64,000 bases of DNA from Pectobacterium betavasculorum (GCF_000749845.1 NZ_JQHM01000003.1:248001-312000); one strand, 5' to 3'. Positions 20,107 to 29,577 are shown, counted from the stretch's first letter. The notes: generated from the sequence alone by a model not told the origin. Program-made: numbers and translations.

Positions 20107-20961
20107 TCAACGGCGCAGGCGTAACAGCCCACCGTGGTGACCAACACAGACCGAGAAACAGAAAAACAGCGTCATCGTCAGGATGATGGCGGGGCCAGCA
20201 GGCAGCTCGGCATAGTAAGACCACAGCAGCCCGATCAGGCTGGCGACCATGCCTTGCAGCACGGCAATACCGAGCATGAGCGGCAGGCGTTGCGTCCAGA
20301 ATCGTGCGCTGGCGGCAGGCAGCATCATCATGCCGACCGTCATCAGCGTACCTAGCAGCTGGAATCCTGCGACCAGATTCAGCACCACCAACGATAGAAA
20401 CAGGCCGTGGATCAGCGCCCGATAGCGCCCTGAACTGATGCGCAGGAAGGTGACGTCAAACGATTCAATCACCAGCGCCCGATAGAGAGCGGCCAGCACC
20501 AGCAAGGATGACGATCCGATCAGCGCAATGTCGATCAGCGCGGTGCGATCCACCGCCAGAATCGATCCGAACAGCACATGCAGCAGGTCGATGCTGGAGC
20601 CGCGCAGCGAAACCAGCGTGACGCCAAGCGCTAGCGAACCGAGGTAAAACCCGGCAAAGCTGGCGTCCTCTTTTAATTCCGTGTGGCGCGTGACGAAGCC
20701 GGAGAGCATGGCGACAGACAGCCCGGCAATAAAGCCGCCGATTCCCATCGCCAGCAGTGACATCCCCGAGATGAGATAGCCGATTGCCACGCCGGGTAAT
20801 ACCGCATGCGACAGTGCATCGCCAATCAGGCTCATACGTCGTAGCAGCAGGAAACAGCCCAGCGGCGCTGCGCTCAGCGTGATGACCAGACAGCCAACCA
20901 GCGCACGGCGCATAAAACCGAATTCGGCAAAAGGAGAAGTAATGAGGTGAAATAGCATCAT
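20107..20961 (-). CDS. Zinc/manganese ABC transporter, permease
   Basis: A 284-residue ABC-3 family membrane protein with about eight transmembrane helices (family motif region GDALSHAVLPGVAIGYL near residue 51). The start overlaps the ATPase stop by four bases. It forms the metal channel with the ATPase encoded just upstream. Confidence 0.88.
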   Translation of the reverse strand: MMLFHLITSPFAEFGFMRRALVGCLVITLSAAPLGCFLLLRRMSLIGDALSHAVLPGVAIGYLISGMSLLAMGIGGFIAGLSVAMLSGFVTRHTELKEDASFAGFYLGSLALGVTLVSLRGSSIDLLHVLFGSILAVDRTALIDIALIGSSSLLVLAALYRALVIESFDVTFLRISSGRYRALIHGLFLSLVVLNLVAGFQLLGTLMTVGMMMLPAASARFWTQRLPLMLGIAVLQGMVASLIGLLWSYYAELPAGPAIILTMTLFFCFSVCVGHHGGLLRLRR

Positions 20962-21668
20962 GACGTGACGATCCTGAGCGTTGGCGTATCGCTGTCGGCC
21001 TTGCGCAGGCTATGTAAGATGGGCTGAGCATCTCCCCAGCGATGACCGTACGACGTGAGTTGCAAGACGGCCGGAAAGTGCTGACCAACCAACTCCATAT
21101 CATGCAACACGGCCAGAATGGTTCTGCCTTCGGCGTGAAGCTGCTCGATAATTTGCAAGAGTGTCTGCGTGGTTTGGCTATCAATGCCGGTAAAAGGCTC
21201 ATCCAGCAGAATGATCGGAGACTGTGTCAGCAATAGCCGCGCGAAGAGCACGCGCTGTAGCTGTCCACCGGACAGGACGCCAATATGGTGGTCGGCGAAA
21301 TCTCTCATAGAGACGGCGTCGAGTGCGTCAATGGCTTTGCGATGCCAGTTGGCGTTAATACTCCGTAACAACCCGCGATGGGGCAATGACCCCATGAGCA
21401 CCAGATCGCGTACGTTAATCGGAAACTGCCGATCGAATTCGGAGAGCTGCGGCAAATAGCCGATAGCATTCTCTTTGCCGCCGTTACCGAGGCTGAATGT
21501 GCCGTAAAGCGGAGGCAGCAAACCCGCCAGCGTTTTCAACAACGTGGATTTCCCCGTGCCGTTTGCGCCAATAATCGCCGTCAGCGATCCCTGATGAAAA
21601 CAGCCGCTGAGCGTCGCGAGTGGCGCTTGACCACGGTAGCCAAATGCCAATTCCTGTAGGGCAATCAT
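20958..21668 (-). CDS. Zinc/manganese ABC transporter, ATP-binding protein
   Basis: A 236-residue ABC ATPase. Walker A is GANGTGKST, the signature is LSGGQLQRV and Walker B is IILLDEPF with a following TGID; LHDM holds the switch histidine. The start ATG 21668 overlaps the stop of a small upstream frame (ATGA). A GTG at 21701 is in frame but has no ribosome site. Confidence 0.87.
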   Translation of the reverse strand: MIALQELAFGYRGQAPLATLSGCFHQGSLTAIIGANGTGKSTLLKTLAGLLPPLYGTFSLGNGGKENAIGYLPQLSEFDRQFPINVRDLVLMGSLPHRGLLRSINANWHRKAIDALDAVSMRDFADHHIGVLSGGQLQRVLFARLLLTQSPIILLDEPFTGIDSQTTQTLLQIIEQLHAEGRTILAVLHDMELVGQHFPAVLQLTSYGHRWGDAQPILHSLRKADSDTPTLRIVTS

Positions 21669-21775
21669 GGCAACATCACTGCCCACCCAACCATCAGCCA
21701 CAACAGTGCTAGCAGCAGGGAAACGAGTAACACACGCTTCAGCGCGGAAAGAGAGTAAAAACTTGTCATTGTCAT
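21665..21775 (-). CDS. Small single-span membrane protein ORF, coupled to the zinc ABC ATPase gene
   Basis: A 36-codon frame starting MTMTSFYSLSALKRV, followed by a continuous hydrophobic stretch (about residues 15-35) and ending at the ATPase start by a 4-base ATGA overlap. It is the first frame after the Zur box and begins about 17 bp from it. A ribosome site is not obvious. It may be a leader peptide for coupling or a small transporter subunit; no homologue is recalled. Confidence 0.45.
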   Translation of the reverse strand: MTMTSFYSLSALKRVLLVSLLLALLWLMVGWAVMLP

Positions 21776-21791
21776 CGGCAAAAGATTGATT

Positions 21792-21806
21792 GTTATATTA
21801 TAACAT
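21792..21806. promoter_or_regulatory. Zur box
   Basis: TGTTATATTATAACA is a perfect 7-1-7 palindrome and agrees with the enterobacterial Zur consensus core. It lies directly upstream of the ABC operon, so zinc-loaded Zur should repress it. The remaining intergenic sequence to 22052 has no other clear site. Confidence 0.85.
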
Positions 21807-22052
21807 ATCATTTTTTACCGATGACGATAGGGGCAATAGGTAAAAAAGTATGTAAGCCTCAGAGAAGGTACTGAGGTCAAAGGTGACTGTGCATATGGCA
21901 TACTGGACAGGACGTAAAGGTATTAGGTATACAAACACGTAGTGCAATGTAGAAGACAACGATTGTTAGTAATGAGGCGTAGTTCAGGGTTATGTCATAT
22001 GTTCTTACATGTTGTGGTTTATCAATGAATGTCTTGTGAAGCGGGGAAGCTT

Positions 22053-22793
22053 ATGAAATCAGCCCCCATTGCCGCGGCACCGCGCGTGTTGGTTGTGGAC
22101 GATCATCGTAAAATCCGTGAACCGCTTGCCGTTTATCTTCGTCGTCAGGGATTTGATGTTCGCACTGCCGAGAGCGCAGCAGGGATGTGGTTACTCCTAA
22201 AAAATCAATCTTTTGATGTCGTTATTCTGGATGTCATGCTGCCCGACGGTGACGGGATGGCGCTGTGCCAGCAGTTGTCTCGTCGCGCCAGAACATCGGT
22301 GATTCTACTGACGGCGCGTGGTGATGCGGAAGATCGCATCCGTGGTTTGGATTTGGGAGCGGATGACTATGTCGTCAAGCCGTTTGAGCCACGTGAACTG
22401 GTGGCCCGTATTCGCAGTGTACTGCGCCGCGGCGCAGTACACCGCACTGAGTCGCTATCTAATGCAACGGACGGCGCAGTCACTTACCATTTTTCCGGGC
22501 TGTGTTTTTCACCTTCGAGCGGCATTGTGACCGATGAGCGCGAGGCGATATCGCTAAGTACGATGGAAGGCAGATTGCTGAGTGCGTTTCTACAAAATCC
22601 ACATACGGTCATGAGCCGTGACAGTCTAATCGATCTTTGCGTGCAGTCTGGTGATGTGTTCGATCGTGCTATCGATCGGCAGGTTAGCCGTCTTCGATAT
22701 AAGCTGGCGCGGTTGGGTGGTAAAGAACTGTTGGTCACCGTTTGGGGAAGTGGTTACCGGCTGGCGGCCGATGTGAATCTGAGGGAAGCGTGA
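22053..22793 (+). CDS. OmpR-family response regulator
   Basis: A 246-residue two-component regulator. The receiver domain has the acidic pair VDDH, the phosphorylated aspartate in VILDVMLPDGDG, the threonine/serine position in LLTARGD and the lysine in VVKPFEP. A C-terminal winged helix ends VTVWGSGYRL. ATG 22053 with upstream GGGGAAG was chosen over an earlier in-frame ATG. Its stop overlaps the kinase start. Confidence 0.9.
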   Translation: MKSAPIAAAPRVLVVDDHRKIREPLAVYLRRQGFDVRTAESAAGMWLLLKNQSFDVVILDVMLPDGDGMALCQQLSRRARTSVILLTARGDAEDRIRGLDLGADDYVVKPFEPRELVARIRSVLRRGAVHRTESLSNATDGAVTYHFSGLCFSPSSGIVTDEREAISLSTMEGRLLSAFLQNPHTVMSRDSLIDLCVQSGDVFDRAIDRQVSRLRYKLARLGGKELLVTVWGSGYRLAADVNLREA

Positions 22794-24160
22794 ACAGATT
22801 ACGCCAGTTTCTGCCTAAAAATATGGCGAATCAGCTAACGTTGCTGCTGGTCTCGGCGCTGATCGTATCGAACACGATCGCTATCACGTCGATTCAGTTC
22901 GCGGGGGCATTAATCCACCCGGTATCGCGCACGCTGGCACTGGAGCGATTAAGTATCGCTTATCAGGCGGCAGATACGCTGATGTCACCCAATGCGTCAG
23001 CGTTGCTTACATCGATGAATAGCGGTGACACCCATTTTTGGATCGCCGATCGCGCCGAAGTCGATCCGTTTATGATGCAGACGGAAGAGAGAAGGTTATC
23101 GCACGAGTTGGTTGAACGCTTAGGTTTAGCGGCGAATCGCACCGTGTTCATGCAGTTGGAGCGTAGCGACGGTGGACTGGCGCGCGGGCATTTGTTTAGC
23201 GCTATTCGCTGGGATCCGCTACGGCTACGCACCAGCGTGCTGTTATCTGACGGGCGCTATCTCAATGGCATACAACACCCTATTCGTGCCTATGAATGGA
23301 GCCGCCTGCTTTCTTACTCGTTGTTGGTCGCGAGTATACCCATACTCCTGATCGTTCTCTTTTTTATTCGTCGCGTCGTGCATCCGGTGAAAACACTCGT
23401 CGCCGCCACGGATCGTGTCAGTCGAGGTGAGTGGATCGCGCCATTGCCATTGGCCGGGCCACAGGAAGCACGAGAGCTTACGCAGGCATTTAACGTCATG
23501 CAGGAGCGCATTGCGCGCCATATTGAGGGGCGAACCCGTATGCTTGCGGCAGTCAGTCACGACCTTAACACGCCGATTACCGAGCTGCGCTTGCAAGTTG
23601 AGCTCTTGGAAGAGGGCGACGCACGCAAAGATATGCTGGAAAGCCTGTCAGAGCTCAGCGAGATGGTGAGTGAAACACTTAACTTTGTGCGTGGCGATTC
23701 CGTGTTTGAGCAAAGCTCAAACCTGTGCGTGAATACGTTGCTGGAAGATCTGGTGCGGCGTTATCGTCTGATGGAGAAAACCGTTGAATTAAGGGGGTCT
23801 GAACCTGCTTTCGTGCGTGCTCGGCCACTGGCGCTCAAACGTGCGCTGGGGAACTTAATCGATAATGCCGTGATTTACGGCGGTGATGCCACCATCAGTG
23901 TACGTGTTGATACGGGTTACGTTCGGATCGCTATTTGTGATAGCGGGCCAGGTATCGCTCCAGAGAATCTTGATCAGGTCTTTGAGCCGTTTGTTCAACT
24001 GGGAGCGCACCGTGAAAAGTCTACTGGCGGAGTTGGTGCGGGCGTTGGACTGGGATTGTCCATTGCCCGCGCCTGTATTCACGCGCATGGGGGTGAATTA
24101 GCATTGGAGAACCGCTCACCCACTGGGCTGTGTGCAACTGTGTATCTGCCTACAGATTAG
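22790..24160 (+). CDS. Sensor histidine kinase (partner of the OmpR-type regulator)
   Basis: A 456-residue membrane kinase. It has a first transmembrane helix near residues 13-35, a periplasmic sensor of about 120 residues, a second helix near 165-185, HAMP, the phosphoacceptor histidine in AAVSHDLNTPITELR, an N box (LIDNAVIYGG) and G boxes (DSGPGIAPE, GVGLGLSIA). The start is GTG 22790, overlapping the regulator stop and preceded by GAGGGA. The 3' end overlaps the convergent TonB-receptor gene by four bases. The signal sensed is unknown; the neighbour hints at an iron or metal-chelate stimulus. Confidence 0.88.
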   Translation: MNRLRQFLPKNMANQLTLLLVSALIVSNTIAITSIQFAGALIHPVSRTLALERLSIAYQAADTLMSPNASALLTSMNSGDTHFWIADRAEVDPFMMQTEERRLSHELVERLGLAANRTVFMQLERSDGGLARGHLFSAIRWDPLRLRTSVLLSDGRYLNGIQHPIRAYEWSRLLSYSLLVASIPILLIVLFFIRRVVHPVKTLVAATDRVSRGEWIAPLPLAGPQEARELTQAFNVMQERIARHIEGRTRMLAAVSHDLNTPITELRLQVELLEEGDARKDMLESLSELSEMVSETLNFVRGDSVFEQSSNLCVNTLLEDLVRRYRLMEKTVELRGSEPAFVRARPLALKRALGNLIDNAVIYGGDATISVRVDTGYVRIAICDSGPGIAPENLDQVFEPFVQLGAHREKSTGGVGAGVGLGLSIARACIHAHGGELALENRSPTGLCATVYLPTD

Positions 24161-26097
24161 AACGTAATAGTGGTGCCAAACCAGAACGTGCGTCCATAGT
24201 TGACCGTACCGTAGGTTTCATCATCCAGACGTTTATCGTTCACATTATAAATCGCCCCATTAAGCGCGACTGTAGGGGTAAGCTGATGGGAAACCCCGAT
24301 GTCCGCTGTGGTGTAACCCGGAGCCGGTTCGGCGCTGATCGTATTGCCAAATTCCTTGCCGTAGTAATTCGCGGCTGCCCAGAGTTGTGTCTGCTCGCTG
24401 ACATTCCACTCGGTGCGCAGATTGGCTTTGTGCTTTGGCGTCAGTGCCAGCGGTGCTCCGGCGTTCGCTCCACTCTTCTGTTCCGAATCGGTATAGGTGA
24501 AATTGCCTTTCAGCGACAGCGCTGGAATGATTTGCCATGAGCCATTCAGCTCCACGCCGCGAATGACCGCTTTATCGATGTTGATACGCTCCATAATGAT
24601 AAAATTATTCCAGCGCTGGTCTGTGGTCCGCGTCGACAGTTTATCTTTGAAGTCGTTATAGAAGATCGTGGCACCACCTGACAGCGTGTCACGATCCGAC
24701 CACATCGCCGACAGCTCATAGTTGGTGCTGGTCTCTGGTTTGAGATCGGAGTTGCCAAACATGACGAAGGTGTTGCGTCGGAGAACCGCATAATCGTCAA
24801 TCACAGCGCGTAGTTCTGGTGCTTTAAAGCCACGTGCAACGCCGCCTTTAAGCGTCCATTCGTCGTTTACGTGCCAAACGCCGTAGACGCGGGGATTGAT
24901 ATGATTGCCATATTGTTCGTGATGGTCTAGTCGTAGCCCCGTGGTAAGGGAAAATTGCTCCGTAAGTCGCCATTCATCTTCGGCGAACAACGCTTTTTGA
25001 ATAACCTGGAATTTATAGTTTTTCTGATCGTTTACAGCCTGGTTCCAGTCTTTCAGCGTGCTTTGGTTCCACTGTGCTCCCGCTGTGGTGACGTGGTAAT
25101 CGGTAGGCATGACCAGTTTAGCGTCAAAAACGGTATTTTTAATTTCTGGTTTACGGCCTAAAACATCGGCTTGTCTGGCTGTCGCAACGCCTTGACGGCT
25201 GGTTTTTTCCTGTGACAGTGAAAGCGTGGATGTTGCCCAGTTCCAGCGCCCCTCGTGTGATATCGACCAGTGATCGCGGTTATTTTTTTGTTCGCGCGTT
25301 GCCCAGTTCGGGCTGGTACCTTCACCATTTTTCAGGCGCGTCGCTCCTCCTTCCAACAGAATGTCGTGATTGGCGGTAGGCGTAAAGGCCAAACGGGCAG
25401 TGAGGTCACGGTGATCGGCTTTGGTAAAACCGTTAGTCGTTTGGACGTTATCATCGGCCTGACGGTTCAGGTAGCGTCCCCAGACCTGTAGTCCTAACTT
25501 ATCTTCCAGTAACGGTCCGTTCAGAAAGAATTGCGTATTGCTGGCATTACCTTGATCGCTGTGCTGGCGTGCAGAATAGTCATAGGACACCGACCCGCCC
25601 CATTCGCGGGATACTTTGCGTGTGATGACATTAATCACGCCGCCAATCGCGTCCGAGCCGTATAGCGATGACATCGGGCCACGAATGACTTCAATACGTT
25701 CGATGGCAGCAGCAGGTGGCATGAAGCTCTGCTCATAACCCGCGTTACCGTTGACGCGAGAATCACGTCCGCTCTGGCGTTTACCGTCAACCATCAGCAG
25801 GGTGTAATCACCGGGCATCCCGCGAATAGAAATGTCGCTTTCGTTGGTGCCGCCGTTTACCACCACCCCCTCGACGTCACGCACGGCATCGCCTAAATTT
25901 TGTACAGAACGCTTACGCAGATCGTCACCTTGAATAACGGTTATTGAAGCGGGGGCGTCTTCTTGCTGTTGAGCAAAGCCAGAGGCGGTTACGACCAACG
26001 TATCAGCATCGGCAGCGTATGCGCTATAGGCGAAAGGGAGAGCTAGCGTCAATTTGACGAATACCGCCAACGGAGAAGAGGGAAAACGGACGTGCAT
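24157..26097 (-). CDS. TonB-dependent outer-membrane receptor, CirA/IrgA-like
   Basis: A 646-residue receptor with signal peptide (cleavage near AYAAD). A TonB-box-like DTLVVTAS opens the mature protein, followed by a plug domain (about 45-160, with IERIEVIRGPMSSLYGSDAIGGVINV) and a 22-strand barrel ending in a C-terminal phenylalanine (TTITF). Best guess is uptake of an iron-catecholate or similar chelate. A clear Fur box was not found in the 165 bp upstream, which otherwise show nothing. Convergent overlap with the sensor kinase suggests control by that two-component system. Confidence 0.87.
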   Translation of the reverse strand: MHVRFPSSPLAVFVKLTLALPFAYSAYAADADTLVVTASGFAQQQEDAPASITVIQGDDLRKRSVQNLGDAVRDVEGVVVNGGTNESDISIRGMPGDYTLLMVDGKRQSGRDSRVNGNAGYEQSFMPPAAAIERIEVIRGPMSSLYGSDAIGGVINVITRKVSREWGGSVSYDYSARQHSDQGNASNTQFFLNGPLLEDKLGLQVWGRYLNRQADDNVQTTNGFTKADHRDLTARLAFTPTANHDILLEGGATRLKNGEGTSPNWATREQKNNRDHWSISHEGRWNWATSTLSLSQEKTSRQGVATARQADVLGRKPEIKNTVFDAKLVMPTDYHVTTAGAQWNQSTLKDWNQAVNDQKNYKFQVIQKALFAEDEWRLTEQFSLTTGLRLDHHEQYGNHINPRVYGVWHVNDEWTLKGGVARGFKAPELRAVIDDYAVLRRNTFVMFGNSDLKPETSTNYELSAMWSDRDTLSGGATIFYNDFKDKLSTRTTDQRWNNFIIMERINIDKAVIRGVELNGSWQIIPALSLKGNFTYTDSEQKSGANAGAPLALTPKHKANLRTEWNVSEQTQLWAAANYYGKEFGNTISAEPAPGYTTADIGVSHQLTPTVALNGAIYNVNDKRLDDETYGTVNYGRTFWFGTTITF

Positions 26098-26262
26098 GAT
26101 TTGGTATCTCTATATAAATTTTAGTAAATACAAATCATACGCATCCGTATTACGATAAATTGGACAAGATGTGACAACCCGCAGAGATTGATAGCCCCAC
26201 TACAGTGAGAACTCCGCAGTTCATTCATCATCGAGCCCGTCTTACGTTAGGAATGCAAAACG

Positions 26263-28089
26263 TTAGGCATAGGTAGTTAAATTCCCCTGCATATCAACCA
26301 CAAAGTGGGTAGCGGGCTCATCGTTGATATAGCCCGCGAGGATTTTCAGCATCAGGCCGAAGCGGTATTGCAGGCTGTCCGGTGGAAGCGTGGCTGTCGG
26401 CGTATAGGCCGCCAGCAGTGCGCGATACTGTTTCACCCGCTCCTGCGGAATATCCCGCCAGGCGAGATCGCTGCCGTTGCGCAGGCAATACCAATCGGTT
26501 ACCAGCGTGAGCAGAGAAATATCCTGTAACCCATCGGTGCCTGCTACTGCGCTTGGTTTACGCTGGTCGGCATCGGGCAGTGCTTTGGCGCTGAGCGACT
26601 CTTTTTGCTGTGCGATCCACAGTAGATCGGCGCAGTTCAGTGTGTTGATAAGGGGTGATAAATCTTCCGGCCAGTCTTTTACCAGAAAACGCTGGCGCAC
26701 CAGTAGCGCCAGATGGTGATGCAGGAAGTCGTAATAATCGCGGCTTTTCAGAATATCGCCCAGCGGTTCGCCAGTGCGATCCAACTCTTTCTGATAAAAC
26801 GGGAACAGATGGTTGAACTGCGGCACGTTGCGCAGGACCAGCGTATCAATGTCGACTCGATCATTGTACAGCGTTGCCAGCTTCATGGCGGGCGGGTAAG
26901 CGGCCAGCGACGGCACTGCGACATTCACCAGCGTTCCCTGTGAACCGCGATACACACCCGTGTCGTTGACGTGCAGGTGGCCGCTGAAGTGCAGACGGAT
27001 GCCGGCCGCCAGCGCCTGCTCGGCAACCTCTGGCCGCGGCGTGCGTTTAATGAAGCTGTTGCTGCCAAACAGCTGCTTTTCGTCCTCCACCGTGCCGTCG
27101 AGGAAATCGACCAGCGGATAGTGTGAGAATACCAGCAGCTTCTTATTCTGTGCTTTCGCCCGCTGTACTACTGATTTCACCCACGGCAGCATGAAGGGCT
27201 TTTCCGTCAGCAGGGCGTTCCAGCCAGTGTTACTGCTGGTGGAATAGCCTTTAATCTCTTCCCGTTTTTCCGGGCCGTCTTTGACCTGATACACGTTAGC
27301 ATCGATGGAAAGCAGCCACAGTCCCGATTCCGGTTCCACCAAATAGGAGGCATCCACGATATTCCACTGCTTGCTGCCATCCGGTGAACGAGCGAGATAC
27401 TGGCGTTTACTGAGTTCATCGCTGTCGCCAAACGGCGTTTCCCAGTGCAGGAAGTCATCGCGTTTAAAGAAACCAAACGGCTTCATCAGCGGCAGGCCGC
27501 GCTCATAGCCGAGCGCCTGCATCTTGGTCGTGACGATCAGTGACTGTGCATCACCGAGTTTGACGTCGGATTTGCTGCTGAGCATGGTGTTGCTGCCGTC
27601 AGCATTGAGCATTCTCTCTGAAGAATCATCACCCTGCGGGCGGTTAACGTCGTGGTTGCCCGGCGTGGCGAAAAAGCGCATACCGTGGCGCTGTTCATAC
27701 TGCGACAGGATGGCGGCAATGCCTTCAACGGTAGGTTGTTGGCCATCATCAGAATAATCTCCGGACAGCACGACGTATTTCACCTGCTGTTTTGCCAGTT
27801 CGTCCAGCGCGGCCAACAGCGCAAAGTAGGGTTCGTTGAAGATGCGGGTCGAATTCACCGAATCTTTCAGGGTGCGAATCGTCAGCGTCTTTCCAGTCTG
27901 TGCATCGGGCAGGCCGGCAAAATCGTAATTACCGTAGATATTGTGGACGTGAACATCCGAAATAATGGCAATGCGTAACGGACTGGCGGATGTTGCTGAT
28001 TCGGCGTTAGCGTGAAAAAAACCGCCAGCCAGCGTAATGGCGCTGCCTGCACCGAGCTTGACGAAGGTTCTGCGAGTGAATGATGTCAT
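26263..28089 (-). CDS. Tat-exported metallophosphoesterase
   Basis: A 608-residue calcineurin-like phosphoesterase. The N terminus has a twin-arginine signal (TRRTFVKLG) and a hydrophobic stretch to about residue 30. Metal-binding motifs follow in order: ISDVHVHN, SGDYSDDG, TPGNHDVN, and FSHYP with SGHLHVNDTG. The start at 28089 has CGGAG just upstream; an ATG 15 bases earlier lacks one. It is the last gene of the left arm of the sugar locus and may remove phosphate from a substrate in the periplasm. Confidence 0.85.
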   Translation of the reverse strand: MTSFTRRTFVKLGAGSAITLAGGFFHANAESATSASPLRIAIISDVHVHNIYGNYDFAGLPDAQTGKTLTIRTLKDSVNSTRIFNEPYFALLAALDELAKQQVKYVVLSGDYSDDGQQPTVEGIAAILSQYEQRHGMRFFATPGNHDVNRPQGDDSSERMLNADGSNTMLSSKSDVKLGDAQSLIVTTKMQALGYERGLPLMKPFGFFKRDDFLHWETPFGDSDELSKRQYLARSPDGSKQWNIVDASYLVEPESGLWLLSIDANVYQVKDGPEKREEIKGYSTSSNTGWNALLTEKPFMLPWVKSVVQRAKAQNKKLLVFSHYPLVDFLDGTVEDEKQLFGSNSFIKRTPRPEVAEQALAAGIRLHFSGHLHVNDTGVYRGSQGTLVNVAVPSLAAYPPAMKLATLYNDRVDIDTLVLRNVPQFNHLFPFYQKELDRTGEPLGDILKSRDYYDFLHHHLALLVRQRFLVKDWPEDLSPLINTLNCADLLWIAQQKESLSAKALPDADQRKPSAVAGTDGLQDISLLTLVTDWYCLRNGSDLAWRDIPQERVKQYRALLAAYTPTATLPPDSLQYRFGLMLKILAGYINDEPATHFVVDMQGNLTTYA

Positions 28090-28114
28090 TGATGTCTCCG
28101 GCATTATTTATTTT

Positions 28115-29029
28115 TTATAACGGATGGCTGTATAACGCATAATGATGACAGGCAATCAATCGTGCGCCGTCGAGCGCATCGCCCATCGGGGCGGCGAGTT
28201 GGGATTGCCACTCGTCCGGCAGCCATGGCCGAATATGCAGGCCGATGCTGCCCATGAGCGATAAGCGAGGTGTCTCGTGGCGTGCCACTGCTGCCAACAG
28301 TAGACAAATTTCACTGGCCGTCTGCGCCAGCAGCGCGTGAGAAACGGCATCATCCTGCTGAGCGCAGTCAAATACGTGGCGGGCGAACTGCGCATAGTCG
28401 CCTGGTTTCGCCTGCTGGCTAAACGTCTGTAGTGCATCAAGCGTGTTCGCGGCCTGGGCGTGTGCTGCGCTGGCGGAAAAGAAATCGTTAATGTTCTGGC
28501 TGAGCGCAGACGGCACGCGCCAGCCTTGCAGTACATCGTAGGTGTGTTGCAGCACTGCCAGCCCAAGGCGTGCGCCGCTGCCCTGATCGGAAATCGGAAA
28601 CTCATGGCCGCCGTAGGCGGTAATTGTCTGGTTCTGCCACGCCAGCCCGCAGGAGCCGGTTCCGGCAATGACCACGCCCGCATCTTTCCCTTGATTGACG
28701 GCCAGACAGGCACCGAGCGCATCGGTATTGAGTACCTGAGTCGCATAAGGGTGAGGTAATGCCAGAAAAGCATCGTAGGCGGTACGGTGTTCCGCGCTGG
28801 CGAGGGCCAACCCGACTTTCAGCCGAGATGCATTATCCGCTGAAAGCCCGCTGTGTTTCAGCGCCTGAGCGATAGCCTCATCCACCGACTGGCGCACGCT
28901 TTCCACGCCGAGCAGCAGATTGGCGCGACCGCCGTGCCCTTGCCCGAGCGGCGTACCGTCGGCTTGATAAATACGCGCTCGACAGCCTGTGCCGCCGCCA
29001 TCCACACCTGCATAGAGCCATGTCGTCAT
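28115..29029 (-). CDS. BadF/BcrA-type ATPase, N-acetylglucosamine kinase-like
   Basis: A 304-residue ASKHA kinase. GVDGGGTGCRARI (phosphate-1 loop), VIAGTGSCGLAW and the GGHEFPISDQGSGARLG segment match GlcNAc kinases of the BadF/NagK group. It probably phosphorylates an amino sugar released by the locus. The start overlaps the stop of the truncated paralogue upstream by four bases. Confidence 0.83.
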   Translation of the reverse strand: MTTWLYAGVDGGGTGCRARIYQADGTPLGQGHGGRANLLLGVESVRQSVDEAIAQALKHSGLSADNASRLKVGLALASAEHRTAYDAFLALPHPYATQVLNTDALGACLAVNQGKDAGVVIAGTGSCGLAWQNQTITAYGGHEFPISDQGSGARLGLAVLQHTYDVLQGWRVPSALSQNINDFFSASAAHAQAANTLDALQTFSQQAKPGDYAQFARHVFDCAQQDDAVSHALLAQTASEICLLLAAVARHETPRLSLMGSIGLHIRPWLPDEWQSQLAAPMGDALDGARLIACHHYALYSHPL

Positions 29030-29577
29030 GATGCGCGCGCTCCTGAATCCAGATAGGGAAGACAGGCTGCCGCCAAATCGCCGCTGAGACTAACGGTGTC
29101 AGTCTGTGAATCTGGCAGACTGTTCAGCAGCAGGGTTAACTCGCTGGCGCAGCGGGTCAGCAACTGCACCGACAGCGCATCCTGCGGGTGTGCCAGCACA
29201 ACGTGCCCGAGCGTGGTGTAGTCAGCGGCCTGTGCCTGCTTTGACCAGTCGATAACCCGATCGACATGCTTATCGAAGTGCAGGAACAGCGCTTCACTGA
29301 GCGGTGTAAGTGGCGTGATGCCCTCAACTGCCTGAAGCATCTCCTGTACCGCCCACAGCCCCAGCCGCGACAGGCTGGCCGGGTTGCCGATGGGAAAACT
29401 GTCGCCGCCGCGGCAGGTCAGCAGGCCGTCATGCCAGTGCAGCAGACGGGTGAAACCGCCGGTGACCAGCAGATAGCGGTGTTGTCCCGGCCAGCGCTGT
29501 TCGCATATTGTGCTTTCGCGCGTGCGATCAAAGGGACGATCGCCATCGATGTCGATCTCCCTCATCTGCCATTTCAC
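29026..29577 (-). CDS. C-terminal half of a BadF-type kinase (truncated paralogue)
   Basis: 183 residues. From about residue 55 it aligns with the C-terminal half of the kinase encoded next: GGDSFPIGNPASLSRLGL against the GGHEFPISDQGSGARLGL segment, then CASELTLLL against ASEICLLL. The N-terminal ATP-binding lobe with the GGGT loop is missing, so it cannot be a kinase on its own. The frame is open, and it is coupled at both ends to its neighbours by 4-base overlaps, which argues against simple decay. It may be a regulatory partner of the intact kinase. Confidence 0.7.
   Translation of the reverse strand: MKWQMREIDIDGDRPFDRTRESTICEQRWPGQHRYLLVTGGFTRLLHWHDGLLTCRGGDSFPIGNPASLSRLGLWAVQEMLQAVEGITPLTPLSEALFLHFDKHVDRVIDWSKQAQAADYTTLGHVVLAHPQDALSVQLLTRCASELTLLLNSLPDSQTDTVSLSGDLAAACLPYLDSGARAS

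Noticed and set aside
20465-21202. 245-codon frame across the zinc permease and ATPase genes
   Set aside because: Shifted frame over two well-supported genes, without motifs.
26105-26145. Possible Fur box before the TonB receptor gene
   Set aside because: The A+T-rich stretch matches the GATAAT-type hexamers too poorly to call.
28156-28773. 205-codon frame within the GlcNAc-type kinase gene
   Set aside because: Same-strand shifted frame with arginine- and alanine-rich composition typical of a shadow.
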